A stretch of 54,846 nucleotides of DNA from Streptomyces sp. NK08204 (GTDB taxonomy: Bacteria; Actinomycetota; Actinomycetes; Streptomycetales; Streptomycetaceae). Numbering within the stretch: the stretch's first letter is position 1; each line of letters opens with the position of its first letter. The stretch lies in the NCBI RefSeq assembly GCF_020400585.1, contig NZ_JAINVF010000036.1, positions 1-54,846 on the forward strand, given 5' to 3'. Positions 35,679 through 43,925 of this stretch are shown piece after piece. A model generated the notes under the pieces. That model was not told the DNA's origin. It saw nothing but the letters and a program-made list of their open reading frames with translations, and ran no database searches. The position numbers and the translations under genes were made by a program.

Positions 35679-35784
35679 AGCCCGACGCGCGTACCCACTC
35701 GTCACTTCAGCTCCCGGCCCTTCGGCCGTCGACGGCGGGGATCCTGTTGTCACTCGGTGTCGGCGTGGGCCATGCGTGCCGTGT

Positions 35785-36693
35785 TCATGGTGCCGCATGG
35801 CGGAGGGAGTCCAGGACGGTCAGTTCGTCCTCGGAGAGGCGCAGTGAGCCGGCGGCCACGTTCTGGGCAAGGTGGTCGAGGTCGCCGGTGCCGGGGATGG
35901 CCAGGACGTGGGGGCCGCGGTGCAGCGTCCATGCCAGCCGGACCTGGGCGGTGCTCACCCCGTGTGCGCGGGCGATGGCGTGCACCTCGCTGCTGTCGTC
36001 CGCAGGCGCGCCGGCCGTGCGCCCGCTGCCGGCGATCGAGTAGAACGGCACGAACGCGATGTGCTGTCGACCGCAGATGCGCAGGAACTCCTCCTGCTCC
36101 GGCGATGCGCCGATCCCGTACATGTTCTGCACGCAGACCACCGGTGCGATGGCCTGGGCCTCGGCGAGGTGGTGGGGGCGGACGTTGGACAGGCCCAGGT
36201 GGCGGATGAGTCCGGCGTCGCGCAGTTCGGCGAGTGCGCCGAAGCGATCGGCGATGGAATCGGTGCCGACGACACGCAGGTTCACCACCTCGAGGTGGTC
36301 GCGGCCGAGCTGGCGCAGGTTCTCCTCGACCTGGCCACGCAGCTGCTCGGGGGTGGCATGGGGCAGCCAGCCCCCCGAGGGATCGCGGCCCGGTCCCACC
36401 TTGGTGGCGATGACAAGGTCGTCCGGATAGGGGGCCAGGGCCCGGTTGATCAGCTCGTTGGCGCAGCGCAGCGGCGAGAAGTAGAACGCGGCGGTGTCGA
36501 TGTGGTTCACGCCGAGCTCGACCGCGCGACGCAGCACACGAACGGCCTGGTCGCGGTCGCGCGGGAGAGCACCGGGCGCGAACGCCTCCCCGCGCTGCGG
36601 CAGGCGCATCGCGCCGAAACCCATCCGGTTGACCGTGCGGTCGCCGAGGTTCCAGGTGCCTGATGCCGCAGCGGTGATTGTCTGTGAGGTCAT
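35785..36693 (-). CDS. Aldo/keto reductase
   Basis: 302 residues from ATG 36693; the frame is open to 36972 but GGAG precedes 36693 and coding character starts there. It is an (alpha/beta)8 NADPH-dependent oxidoreductase. Seen are GFGAMRLPQ at the N-terminus, HIDTAAFYF with the catalytic Tyr, LVIATKVGP with the catalytic Lys, HLGLSNVRPHHL, and the NADP-binding end AIPGTGDLDHLAQNVAAG. Where many AKRs have the catalytic His the segment reads VVNLRVVG, as in one common actinomycete subgroup. It is divergent from the DUF5937/ArsR regulator, which probably controls it. Confidence 0.92.
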   Translation of the reverse strand: MTSQTITAAASGTWNLGDRTVNRMGFGAMRLPQRGEAFAPGALPRDRDQAVRVLRRAVELGVNHIDTAAFYFSPLRCANELINRALAPYPDDLVIATKVGPGRDPSGGWLPHATPEQLRGQVEENLRQLGRDHLEVVNLRVVGTDSIADRFGALAELRDAGLIRHLGLSNVRPHHLAEAQAIAPVVCVQNMYGIGASPEQEEFLRICGRQHIAFVPFYSIAGSGRTAGAPADDSSEVHAIARAHGVSTAQVRLAWTLHRGPHVLAIPGTGDLDHLAQNVAAGSLRLSEDELTVLDSLRHAAP

Positions 36694-36769
36694 GGCGGGA
36701 TGATCTCCACGCGGTAGCCTGGCGGGCCATTGTTTCAGGCATTCCTTAATCCATCGAGGAGCGGTCGTC

Positions 36770-37756
36770 GTGGCGGAGTTGGCGTTCTCGGCGAGCGATC
36801 TGGCACAGGTGCGGTTCGCCGTCTCGCCGATGTGGGAGGTCGCGCCCAGCTTCCGGCTGCTGACGTCCCACACCGCGCATCCGGTCCATGGGCGCTGGGC
36901 CGACCAGGTACGGCCACGCGTGGCGGCCGCTGGGCTGGACCGGGGCTGGCTCTCCGAGCTGATCCCGCCCACCGGCTACGTGCCCGACTTCCTCAACCCG
37001 GCCCCCGCCGGACCGGCCCCCGCCCCGGCGGCAGAGTGGGAAGCGATCCAGGCCTCGCCCACCGACCGGGTACGCCAGGACCTCGATCACCTCGCCCGCC
37101 ACCGGGGGAGCCTCGCCCCCCGACTGCGGACCCTGCACGCCGACCCGGCCTCCTTCCTGCCGAAGGTCACACAAGAGATCGAAACCTACTGGGACCTGGC
37201 ACTCGCCCCCTACTGGGCGCGGATCAGGGCAGTACTGGACGCCGACATCTTCCACCGGGCCCGCACGGTCGCCGAGCACGGCGCGGGCCACCTCTTCAAC
37301 GACCTGCACGGATCGATGAGTTGGCACGACAACGCGCTGAATCTGGTCCGCCGGAAGCGAAACCTGCCCCGAGAGTCCACAGGCGCGGGACTGCTGCTGA
37401 TCCCTTCAGCGTTCACCGGACCCGGCCTGCGCACCAGGGTCAGACCGCCGGACCCACCGCAACTCGCCTACCCCGCACGTGGCATCGGCGCGCTCTGGGA
37501 GGCGCGGCCGGCTACCGGAGCCTCGGTCCTCACCCCCGTCCTCGGCCGATCACGGACCCTGCTGCTGACAGAACTGGAGACCCCGGCCTCCACCACCGAA
37601 CTCGCCCACCGCACCGGGCTGTCCCCGGCCGGGGTCTCCCAACACCTCACCGCACTACGCAACGCGGGCCTGGTCAGCGCCCACCGAGCCGGCCGCTCCG
37701 TCCTCTACGCCCGCACCGCTGCCGCCGAAACCCTCCTCGAAGCCGCCTCCGCCTGA
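36770..37756 (+). CDS. DUF5937/ArsR-type winged-helix regulator
   Basis: 328 residues from GTG 36770, preceded by GAGGAG. Residues 1-240 form a DUF5937-like ligand or dimer domain (FSASDLAQVRFAVSPMWEV, HPVHGRWADQVRPR). The C-terminus (about 260-325) is an ArsR-type winged helix: RTLLLTELETPASTTELAHRTGLSPAGVSQHLTALRNAG, then VLYARTAAAE. No metal-binding Cys pair is evident, so a small-molecule ligand is more likely than metal. The 76-base divergent gap to the aldo/keto reductase gene suggests it regulates that gene. Confidence 0.88.
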   Translation: MAELAFSASDLAQVRFAVSPMWEVAPSFRLLTSHTAHPVHGRWADQVRPRVAAAGLDRGWLSELIPPTGYVPDFLNPAPAGPAPAPAAEWEAIQASPTDRVRQDLDHLARHRGSLAPRLRTLHADPASFLPKVTQEIETYWDLALAPYWARIRAVLDADIFHRARTVAEHGAGHLFNDLHGSMSWHDNALNLVRRKRNLPRESTGAGLLLIPSAFTGPGLRTRVRPPDPPQLAYPARGIGALWEARPATGASVLTPVLGRSRTLLLTELETPASTTELAHRTGLSPAGVSQHLTALRNAGLVSAHRAGRSVLYARTAAAETLLEAASA

Positions 37757-37800
37757 TGAGCTTTGGAAGCCGACACGGGAAGGACTCTCGAGCCGACCGC
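37757..37800. other. Short spacer after the DUF5937/ArsR gene
   Basis: Contains nothing recognisable. The transposase remnant on the opposite strand starts immediately after. Confidence 0.3.
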
Positions 37801-38052
37801 TCAGCCCGCCTGTGCGGGGACTGGCTTCCGGCCGCTCACGGCCCAGGCCCGGGCGGTGAGGGCGATGGAACCGTCCGGCCTCGGGGGGACAGCCGCGCTG
37901 GCCTCAACGACCAGGCGGAATACGGTTTCATCGGGTACGCGTCGACGGTGGTGACCCAGCGGATGCGCGGGATCGAACTCGGATCGCTCGGGCAGTGACG
38001 CCGAGAACTGCTGCCAGAGCGGCTCAAGCAGGGATGACGGCATGGCGGGCAT
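37801..38052 (-). pseudogene. Remnant of an IS5-type transposase (N-terminal fragment)
   Basis: From ATG 38052 the minus strand reads MPSSLLEPLWQQFSASLPE, then HPLGHHRRRVPDETVF, the opening of a transposase family widespread in Streptomyces (LLPERP and HPLGCHRRRIPDR in intact copies). After about residue 50 homology is lost and the frame ends at 37801. It is only about a fifth of a complete transposase. It differs from the IS5 remnant near 35500, so two insertion events are implied. Confidence 0.65.
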
Positions 38053-38168
38053 GGGCCCTCCGGCATGGGCACGATGACAGGAACAGCGGCACCCGGGCTG
38101 TGCCTGCGCGGCACAGGGCAACAAAGCGGTTCCTCGACCGGGTCGGACACCGCTTACGGCATGCTGCA

Positions 38169-38203
38169 GCGTGGGAGCCGCGGTCTTGCTGCGGCTCCCA
38201 CGC
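38169..38203 (-). terminator. Strong stem-loop terminator after the LLM oxidoreductase gene
   Basis: GCGTGGGAGCCGC and GCGGCTCCCACGC are exact complements (13 pairs) around a 9-base loop. The hairpin lies 14 bases beyond the stop of the LLM gene on the minus strand. There is no T-tract, as usual in Streptomyces. Confidence 0.8.
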
Positions 38204-38216
38204 GGACGGATTCCAG

Positions 38217-39101
38217 TCAGGGCAGCAGGTGGGTGGCCATGTCTTCCCACTGGCGGATGGGGGCGATGCCCGGCGTGGGCGTCAGGAGGTGGAGGCTGAC
38301 GTGGTTGGCTCCGGCGTCGAAGTGCTCTTGGACGCGGTGGGCGATGTCCTCGGCACTGCCGTGGGCCACCAGTGCGTCGACCAGCCGGTCGTCGAGCGCG
38401 TCCGGGTTCTCGTATCCGAGTCCTCGTAGCAGTTCGCGACGGTTCGGCAGGGCGGCCGCGGCCGTGGTGCGGGCCAGGTCGGCGGTGTCCGCATGGTCGT
38501 GGCTGAGCACGCACATCTGGGTGATGGCCAACAGGGCATCGTTTCCGAGGACAGTCCTGGCAGTGCGGGTGTACTCGATGGGCATACCCAGTACCGTTGC
38601 GCCCCGGGCGCGTTCGGCGGCAAGGACGAGCATGTCGGAACGCAGGGCGGTGAGTACGCGGTGCGGTGATGCGGCGGCCGTCCCGGGTGGCCCGAACGGG
38701 GCGGTGTCCAGCGCGTCGAGGTAGGAGCGCATGGTGGCCAGGGGCGGCCCGAAGCGGTGGCCGCGGATGTCCTCGGCGAGGCTGGGGTGGCTGTCCCACA
38801 GGCCAAGCAGGAACCGCCCGGGGAATGCCTCGTCCAGGGTGCGCTGCGCGGCGGCGGCCGTGACTGGGTCGCGGGCGTAGATGTCGGTCATGCCGGCGGC
38901 CACGATCATGTGCCGGGTGGCCGACAGGAGGATCGCGGCCTGCGCCATGGCCTCCCGTCCCGTGGTCTCGGGGAACCACAGGGTGCCGTAGCCGAGGTCT
39001 TCGATCGCGGCGGCAGCCTTGCAGACCTCGGATGCGGGAAGGTGGTCGAAGTCCCCCGCCCAGATCCCGATGCGCCCGAGGCCGTGGGGGCGGGCGCTCA
39101 C
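38217..39101 (-). CDS. LLM-class F420-dependent oxidoreductase
   Basis: 294 residues from GTG 39101, which overlaps the stop of the NmrA-like gene (GTGA). It has the luciferase-like TIM barrel: GRIGIWAGDF at the N-terminus, AIEDLGYGTLWFPET (typical of F420 enzymes), VAAGMTDIYARDP, FLLGLWDSHPSL, LAAERARGATV, and a C-terminal AGANHVSLHLLT. This resembles the actinomycete TIGR03620-type group of F420 oxidoreductases. Physiological substrate unknown. It is co-transcribed with the NmrA-like gene and ends at a strong hairpin. Confidence 0.9.
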   Translation of the reverse strand: MSARPHGLGRIGIWAGDFDHLPASEVCKAAAAIEDLGYGTLWFPETTGREAMAQAAILLSATRHMIVAAGMTDIYARDPVTAAAAQRTLDEAFPGRFLLGLWDSHPSLAEDIRGHRFGPPLATMRSYLDALDTAPFGPPGTAAASPHRVLTALRSDMLVLAAERARGATVLGMPIEYTRTARTVLGNDALLAITQMCVLSHDHADTADLARTTAAAALPNRRELLRGLGYENPDALDDRLVDALVAHGSAEDIAHRVQEHFDAGANHVSLHLLTPTPGIAPIRQWEDMATHLLP

Positions 39102-40024
39102 GCGTCCTGCCCTGCGGTGCGCGTGGAGTCCAGGAACGCGGCGATCTGGGACGCGCCGGTGCGCTCCAGCCAGGTGCCGAAGTCCATCGTGGCGGGGTGG
39201 ATCTTCCGGGTGGCGGGAACGTCGGCGCGATAGCCGAACGTGTTGAGCCACTCGTTGGCGTAGGCGAAGTCTTCGTTCAGGGCCCGGATCGCGTCGATCG
39301 GGATCTGGACGTAGGGCAGCGGTATGCCGAGCGCCTTCCCGATGGCCGCGGCGATCTGAACCGGCGTGAGCTCGTCCCCGGCCAGGGAGACCTCCCGGCC
39401 GATCCACTCCTTCGGCCGGGAGAAGGCCAGTGCGGCGACGGCGCCGACATCGTCGACGGCCATGATCTGCTGGGGGACCTCCGGCGCGAGCCCGGTGGAC
39501 AGATTCCCGTTCCGCAGCGCGTATCCGCCGGTGAAGTTCTCCATGAAGGACACCGGTCTGAGGATCGTCGAGGGCAGGCCGAGCGCGGCGATGTGCTGCT
39601 CGATCCGCCACTTGCTGACCAGGTTCACCGGAACCTTCTCCTCAAGGTGCCGGTCCGCTTCGGCGACCGACGTGAAGACTAAGTGCCCAATGCCTGCGGC
39701 GTACGCGGCCTCGGCGACGTTGACACCCCAGCGCACCTCGTCCTCGGCGGTGAAGTCCGGCGCGGTGCCGGGCGAGCCGACGGTGGGCTGGACGCTGAAC
39801 AGGCCCCAGGCGCCCTCGGCCGCGACGGTCAGGGAGTCGACGTCCTCCATCTGTGCCCGCACCACCTGCGCTCCGGCCTGCGCCAGTGCGGTGGCCTGAG
39901 CCCCGTGCGGGTCGCGCGTCAGTGCGCGCACCTGCCAGCCGTCCCGGAGCAGGTGATGCGTCACGGCCCGGCCCTGCAGGCCGGTCGCACCCGCCACCAC
40001 GACGGTCTTTCCTGTCGGTTCCAC
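39098..40024 (-). CDS. NmrA-like NAD(P)-binding protein
   Basis: 308 residues from GTG 40024, with GGGGGAGA upstream; the frame is open to 40060 but the ribosome binding site favours 40024. The Rossmann motif is VVVAGATGLQGRAVTHHLL, followed by VRALTRDP and GAQVVRAQMEDVDSL. Later blocks (HLVFTSVAEADRH, PSTILRPVSFMENF, EVSLAGDELTPVQIA) are typical of NmrA/HSCARG-type proteins, which are often NADPH sensors or quinone/NAD(P)H oxidoreductases. It forms an operon with the LLM gene, divergent from a TetR regulator with a large inverted repeat between. Confidence 0.9.
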   Translation of the reverse strand: MEPTGKTVVVAGATGLQGRAVTHHLLRDGWQVRALTRDPHGAQATALAQAGAQVVRAQMEDVDSLTVAAEGAWGLFSVQPTVGSPGTAPDFTAEDEVRWGVNVAEAAYAAGIGHLVFTSVAEADRHLEEKVPVNLVSKWRIEQHIAALGLPSTILRPVSFMENFTGGYALRNGNLSTGLAPEVPQQIMAVDDVGAVAALAFSRPKEWIGREVSLAGDELTPVQIAAAIGKALGIPLPYVQIPIDAIRALNEDFAYANEWLNTFGYRADVPATRKIHPATMDFGTWLERTGASQIAAFLDSTRTAGQDA

Positions 40025-40071
40025 GGATCTCCCCCGTATCGCATGCCGGCGAGGGGCCACATCCGTAACGT

Positions 40072-40126
40072 AACTGGGGTGCCCCTCCGGTTATCGGTCG
40101 ATACAATATGGAGGGCCACCCCAGTT
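40072..40126. promoter_or_regulatory. Long inverted repeat between the NmrA-like and TetR genes, likely TetR operator
   Basis: AACTGGGGTGCCCCTCC (40072-40088) and GGAGGGCCACCCCAGTT (40110-40126) are complementary over 17 bases with one mismatch. Inside the loop sits a smaller dyad TATCG-GT-CGATA (40092-40103), followed by a -10-like TACAAT. It lies 48 bases above the NmrA-like start and 22 bases above the TetR start, so a bound repressor would control both genes. Confidence 0.7.
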
Positions 40127-40147
40127 CGCAAGCCGTCAGGAGTTCCC

Positions 40148-40735
40148 GTGCCCAGAAGTGCAGCCGGCCCTGCTCCGCGGCCGATGCGTGCCGACGCGCG
40201 CCGCAACTACGACCGGATCGTGGCCGCCGCCGAGAGCATGGTCGCCGAGCACGGAGCCGAAGCCTCGCTGGAGGAGATCGCCCGGCACGCCGGCGTCGGC
40301 TCAGCCACACTCCACCGGCACTTCCCCTCCCGGCAACTGCTCCTGGAAGCCGTCTTCAAGGGCCGGGTTGAGGCCCTCTGTGCCAAGGCTCACGACCTGC
40401 TGCCCGCGCCCGATCCCGGAGCCGCACTCGTCACCTGGCTCCGCGCCGTCGGCGCACACGCCGTCGCCAACCGGGGTCTGGGAGCATCACTCATGCACGG
40501 CGCACGCGACGGCGACCCAGCACTGGGAAGCACCTGCCACGCAATGATCACCAGCGCCGGCGGCGAACTGCTCGACCGCGCCCGCCACGTGAATGCCGTA
40601 CGCCCCGACGTCACCATCACTCAACTGCTCAAGCTCGTCAGCGCCATCGCTTTGGCCACCGAGGAGGAGCCCGACGGCCCAGGCGAGGCCGACCGGCTGC
40701 TCAACCTGGCCATCGACGGGGTGCGCGCACGCTGA
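40148..40735 (+). CDS. TetR-family transcriptional regulator
   Basis: 195 residues from GTG 40148, with CAGGAG 6 bases upstream; the open frame extends far upstream without coding look. The N-terminal HTH is clear: RRNYDRIVAAAESMVAEHG, then SLEEIARHAGVGSATLHRHFPSRQLL. The C-terminal ligand domain (ALVTWLRAVGAHAV, GLGASLMHGA, LLKLVSAIALATEEEP, ADRLLNLAIDGVR) resembles SbtR-type TetR proteins. It is divergent from the NmrA-LLM operon across the 40072-40126 dyad and is the likely autoregulated repressor of that operon. Confidence 0.93.
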   Translation: MPRSAAGPAPRPMRADARRNYDRIVAAAESMVAEHGAEASLEEIARHAGVGSATLHRHFPSRQLLLEAVFKGRVEALCAKAHDLLPAPDPGAALVTWLRAVGAHAVANRGLGASLMHGARDGDPALGSTCHAMITSAGGELLDRARHVNAVRPDVTITQLLKLVSAIALATEEEPDGPGEADRLLNLAIDGVRAR

Positions 40736-40822
40736 AGCTCCCCTCCTGCAGTCGAGGAACGCAACGCCTGTCCTCGGTCGGTCTTGGCGAGCTGCTGTTC
40801 GCGGGGTCTGATCCGGTGTTTT

Positions 40823-40846
40823 CCGTGGCGGACATGTCCGCCACGG
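40823..40846. terminator. Perfect 24-base palindrome, bidirectional terminator
   Basis: CCGTGGCGGACA-TGTCCGCCACGG is fully self-complementary. It lies in the 141-base gap between the convergent TetR (ends 40735) and aldo/keto reductase (ends 40877) genes, with TTTT on one flank. It suits termination from both sides. Confidence 0.8.
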
Positions 40847-40876
40847 TTACACATCACGAAAGCCACCGATGTCATG

Positions 40877-41935
40877 TCATGCAGCAGGCGGAGCCGCAAC
40901 ATCACCTACCGGTGGGTTGAGGCGAGCGAAGCCTTCCTGCCGTTGGTAAGGGAAGTACGGGTAGGTCGCTACCTTGCTGCTCGCCGCATCGAGTTTCGCC
41001 AACTGGTCGGGCGTAAGAGTCCAGCCGACGGCACCGAGGTTCTGACGGAGCTGCTCCTCGTTGCGGGCGCCGATGATGACGGATGAAACGGTCGGCCGCT
41101 GGAGCAGCCAGTTGATGGCGATCTGCGGAATCTTCTTGCCGGTCTCCTGAGCGATCTCGTCGAGGGCATCGACCACGCGGTAGAGGTGTTCATCCTCGAC
41201 CGGCGGGCCGTAGTCCGCGGTGTGGTGCAGTCGGCTATGGGCCGGTAGGGGCTGGTCGCGGCGGACTTTGCCGGTGAGCCGTCCCCAGCCGAGGGGGCTC
41301 CAGACAAGGGCTCCGAGGCCCTGATCCAGTCCGAGGGGCATCAGCTCCCATTCGTAGTCGCGGCCGACGAGGGAGTAGTAGACCTGATGCGCGACATAGC
41401 GCGGGTGGCCGTACCTCTCCGCGATCGAGAGGGACTTCATCGCCTGCCATCCGGAGAAGTTGGAGATGCCGAGGTAGCGGACCTTTCCTGCTCGTACGAG
41501 ATCGTCGAGTGTGGACAGGACTTCCTCGATCGGTGTGCCGGCGTCAAAAGCGTGCAGCTGGAACAGGTCGAGGTAGTCGGTACCGAGCCGACGCAGGGCG
41601 TCCTCGCATGCGGTGATCAGACGCGAACGGGAGGAGCCCGCATCGCCTGGACCGTCGCCCATCGGCAGGCTGGTCTTGGTGGACACGATCACCCGATCCC
41701 TGCGGCCTTTGATCGCTTCGCCCAGCACCTCCTCGGAGGCGCCGCCGGAGTACACGTCGGCGGTGTCGAACATCGTGATCCCGGCGTCCAGGCAGATGTC
41801 CACGAGGCGGCGTGCCTCTCGCGCATCGGTGTTGCCCCAGGCGCCGAACAACGGTCCCTGGCCGCCGAAGGTGCCGGCGCCGAAGCTCAGTGCGGGGACC
41901 TTGAGGCCGGATGCACCCAGCCGTCTGTATTCCAT
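40877..41935 (-). CDS. Aldo/keto reductase (YghZ/Kv-beta-like group)
   Basis: 352 residues from ATG 41935, with GAGAGGAA upstream. It has the AKR barrel with the catalytic tetrad in context: MFDTADVYSGGASEEVLGEA (Asp and Tyr), RVIVSTKTSLP (Lys) and LDLFQLHAFD (His). LGISNFSGWQ follows, and the NADP-binding end VIIGARNEEQLRQNLGAVGW. The length of about 350 residues and the tail after TPYFPY-like sequence fit the larger AKR group that includes potassium-channel beta-like reductases. It is divergent from a TetR gene with two matching operator copies in between. Confidence 0.94.
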   Translation of the reverse strand: MEYRRLGASGLKVPALSFGAGTFGGQGPLFGAWGNTDAREARRLVDICLDAGITMFDTADVYSGGASEEVLGEAIKGRRDRVIVSTKTSLPMGDGPGDAGSSRSRLITACEDALRRLGTDYLDLFQLHAFDAGTPIEEVLSTLDDLVRAGKVRYLGISNFSGWQAMKSLSIAERYGHPRYVAHQVYYSLVGRDYEWELMPLGLDQGLGALVWSPLGWGRLTGKVRRDQPLPAHSRLHHTADYGPPVEDEHLYRVVDALDEIAQETGKKIPQIAINWLLQRPTVSSVIIGARNEEQLRQNLGAVGWTLTPDQLAKLDAASSKVATYPYFPYQRQEGFARLNPPVGDVAAPPAA

Positions 41936-41964
41936 GGCTGTTCCTCTCGCGCTGCCTGACTGGC

Positions 41965-41986
41965 TAATGGGTCTGGAGTTCCGTTA
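41965..41986. promoter_or_regulatory. TetR operator copy 1 upstream of the aldo/keto reductase
   Basis: TAATGGGTCTGGAGTTCCGTTA is an imperfect 22-base palindrome (TAAYG...CGTTA ends). Its right half matches operator copy 2. It lies 29 bases upstream of the reductase start codon. Confidence 0.7.
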
Positions 41987-42018
41987 GTGTGTTCCTCAAC
42001 ATAGCAGGCGTGAGCAAT

Positions 42019-42040
42019 TAACGAAACTGGAGTCCCGTTA
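42019..42040. promoter_or_regulatory. TetR operator copy 2, overlapping the TetR ribosome binding site and start
   Basis: A 22-base dyad with the pattern TAACG-nn-ACT-nn-AGT-nn-CGTTA. Its last base is the A of the TetR ATG, and the GGAG ribosome binding site lies inside it. It shares CTGGAGTYCCGTTA with copy 1. A repressor bound here would cover the regulator's own translation start, implying tight autoregulation. Confidence 0.75.
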
Positions 42041-42669
42041 TGGGGTTTGAGGGTGCGGATCCGGGGACCATCCGTCCTGGAGGGCGCACGGCGCGGGTGC
42101 GGTCGGCGGTGCTGCAAGCGGCTGGGGACGCCTTGGCAGAGCATGGCTTTGCCCACCTGGACCTCGCCGACATCGCGCGCCGTGCCGAGGTGGGCAAGAC
42201 CACCGTCTACCGCCGCTGGGGAACGGTGACCAACTTGGTGGCTGACTTGCTTGTGGACATGGCCGAGCAGTCACTGCCGCGTACCGAGACCGGCTCGCTG
42301 CTCGGCGATCTCAAGGCCAACGCCCGGCTCGTGCAGCGCACCTTGGCCGACCCGCGGCAAGGAGCGCTGTTCAAGGCAGTGATCGCCGCCGCCACCTGCG
42401 AGGCCAAGACAGCTGAGGCCCTGCACAGCTTCTACGACATCCGCGTCAAGGAGTGGGCGCCCTGCGTCCAGCAAGCCATCGAGCGGGGCGAGGTGCCTGA
42501 GGGCACCGATGTTCACGAGGTCATCCGTGCTGTCTCCGCCCCCCTCTATTACCGCCTGCTGACCACGGGCGAGCGTCTCGACGAAGCCGCCGCGGACCAA
42601 GCCGCCGAGGCCGCCGCAGCCGCAGCGCGCGCGGGAGCATACCTGCGGGGTGAGCGAGGTCTTGCGTGA
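42040..42669 (+). CDS. TetR-family transcriptional regulator
   Basis: 209 residues from ATG 42040. The DNA-binding domain reads RVRSAVLQAAGDALAEHG, then LDLADIARRAEVGKTTVYRRWG. The C-terminal domain (GSLLGDLKANARLVQRTLAD, LFKAVIAAATCEAKTAEALHSFYD, PLYYRLLTTGERLDEAAADQAA) is typical of TetR_C_11/16-type ligand domains. It is divergent from the aldo/keto reductase gene. The two operator-like dyads in the 104-base gap, one ending in its own start codon, indicate repression of both genes. Inducer unknown. Confidence 0.93.
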   Translation: MGFEGADPGTIRPGGRTARVRSAVLQAAGDALAEHGFAHLDLADIARRAEVGKTTVYRRWGTVTNLVADLLVDMAEQSLPRTETGSLLGDLKANARLVQRTLADPRQGALFKAVIAAATCEAKTAEALHSFYDIRVKEWAPCVQQAIERGEVPEGTDVHEVIRAVSAPLYYRLLTTGERLDEAAADQAAEAAAAAARAGAYLRGERGLA

Positions 42670-42799
42670 CCAGCTTCTTGCATCCGTCCGAGTGCTGGTC
42701 GCCGTGCGCGCGATCTCGGGGGCATAGGGGCTCAAGGTTCCGTCGACCTCGGCGGCCATCTCGTTGTGGCGGCCGAGCACGCGGGTGACCACGGAAGCG

Positions 42800-43420
42800 A
42801 CACCAGCACCGCAGACCTCTGGCACCACTACGGCCGCGTCCACGCCGCCGGTGCCGAGCCGTTCGCGACACCTTCCACTGGAACTGGGGCCAGGACGCCG
42901 GACCCGGCGCCGAGGTCCTCGGTGACCTCACCGACCGGCGCGTGGGGACCTCGGCGCCGGAGCAGCCCGGCACGCCGCACACCTGGCAGCACGGCACCAG
43001 CCCGCCGGGGTCGTCGCGATCGACGCCTCACCCGCCCAGTACGCCATGGCAACCGACCTGCACGCCCACCTCGCACCCCACCTGCGTCATCGTGCAGTGC
43101 GACGCCGTGTCCCACCTGCACGCGACGACCGGAACGTACGACGTGCTGCACAGCGTCTTCGGCGACTTCACCGACCCGCGCGAGCTGCTGCCGACGGTCG
43201 CCGCCGCCCTCGAGCCGGACGGGCGACTGGTGTTCGCAACCCTCGGCCACTACCTGAGCGGGCCCCGCCCAGCCCGATGCGGTGGCCGCAGGAACACGTC
43301 TGGAGCAGGCTGCTCGACGAGGCCGGGTTCACCCGGATCACCCTCGACGTGCTGCCCGCCGGCCCCGATGGTCCGCGCGCCGCCGACACGCTGCTGATCA
43401 GCGCGTACCACCCGTCGTAG
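42800..43420 (+). pseudogene. SAM-dependent methyltransferase, broken by at least three frameshifts
   Basis: The family can be followed through alternating frames: FHWNWGQDAGPGAEVLGDL near 42865, then AGVVAIDASPAQYAMATDL near 43007-43060. VQCDAVSHLHATTGTYDVL and LEPDGRLVFATLGHYLSG follow, and finally WPQEHVWSRLLDEAGFTRIT to the stop at 43420. Each piece has normal third-position bias, so the gene decayed by small indels rather than by insertion. The glycine-rich SAM site falls at one break. It lies downstream of the TetR gene in the same direction. Confidence 0.8.
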
Positions 43421-43925
43421 AGCAGATCCGGCGCTGCATGCTGCGTCAGGCGCCGAGGCGCGACAGGCGCCTGCAGCAGGCGGTCCCCGCGGTCGGAACG
43501 CGGAGGACCTGCTCCCGCGCTGGGCGGCGCTGTCCCACGTGGCCGTCTACTGTCGTAGTGCACTGCCACGACAGGACGGCAGGGCTGGGGGCGGCCCTTT
43601 GCCGTGCGCCCTGGTACGGGCCGCCCCCTACGGCCGACCGCACACTTGCGGCACGCCGGTGAGGCCGTAGCCACCGGACTCGGACCGCTACGGCTGCCGT
43701 CTGAGCGGCGGGACGGCGTCCGGGAGCTGTCGGCGCGGAGATGCGGGCGCGGCGGCTGCGGTCACCTGAGCCGAGCGGCCGGCGCAGCCGACGGTGTGAC
43801 AGATCCGTGTGGGCAGATCGGTGTGTACAGAGCCCCGTCCGCCGCTGGGAGGTCTCGTGCGGGTCTGGCCGGGGCCGCGGTATACAAGTCGTCCGGGGCG
43901 GGCCGCGCCTGGCAAAGTGTCCGTC
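43421..43925. other. Intergenic region, nothing recognised
   Basis: About 500 bases with shadow frames only. A TATACAAG sequence near 43881 could be the -10 of the zinc-ribbon gene that starts at 43926. Confidence 0.35.

Noticed and set aside
42942..43397. Intact short methyltransferase gene
   Set aside because: Conserved motifs are spread over three frames; no single frame covers the SAM site and the C-terminus.
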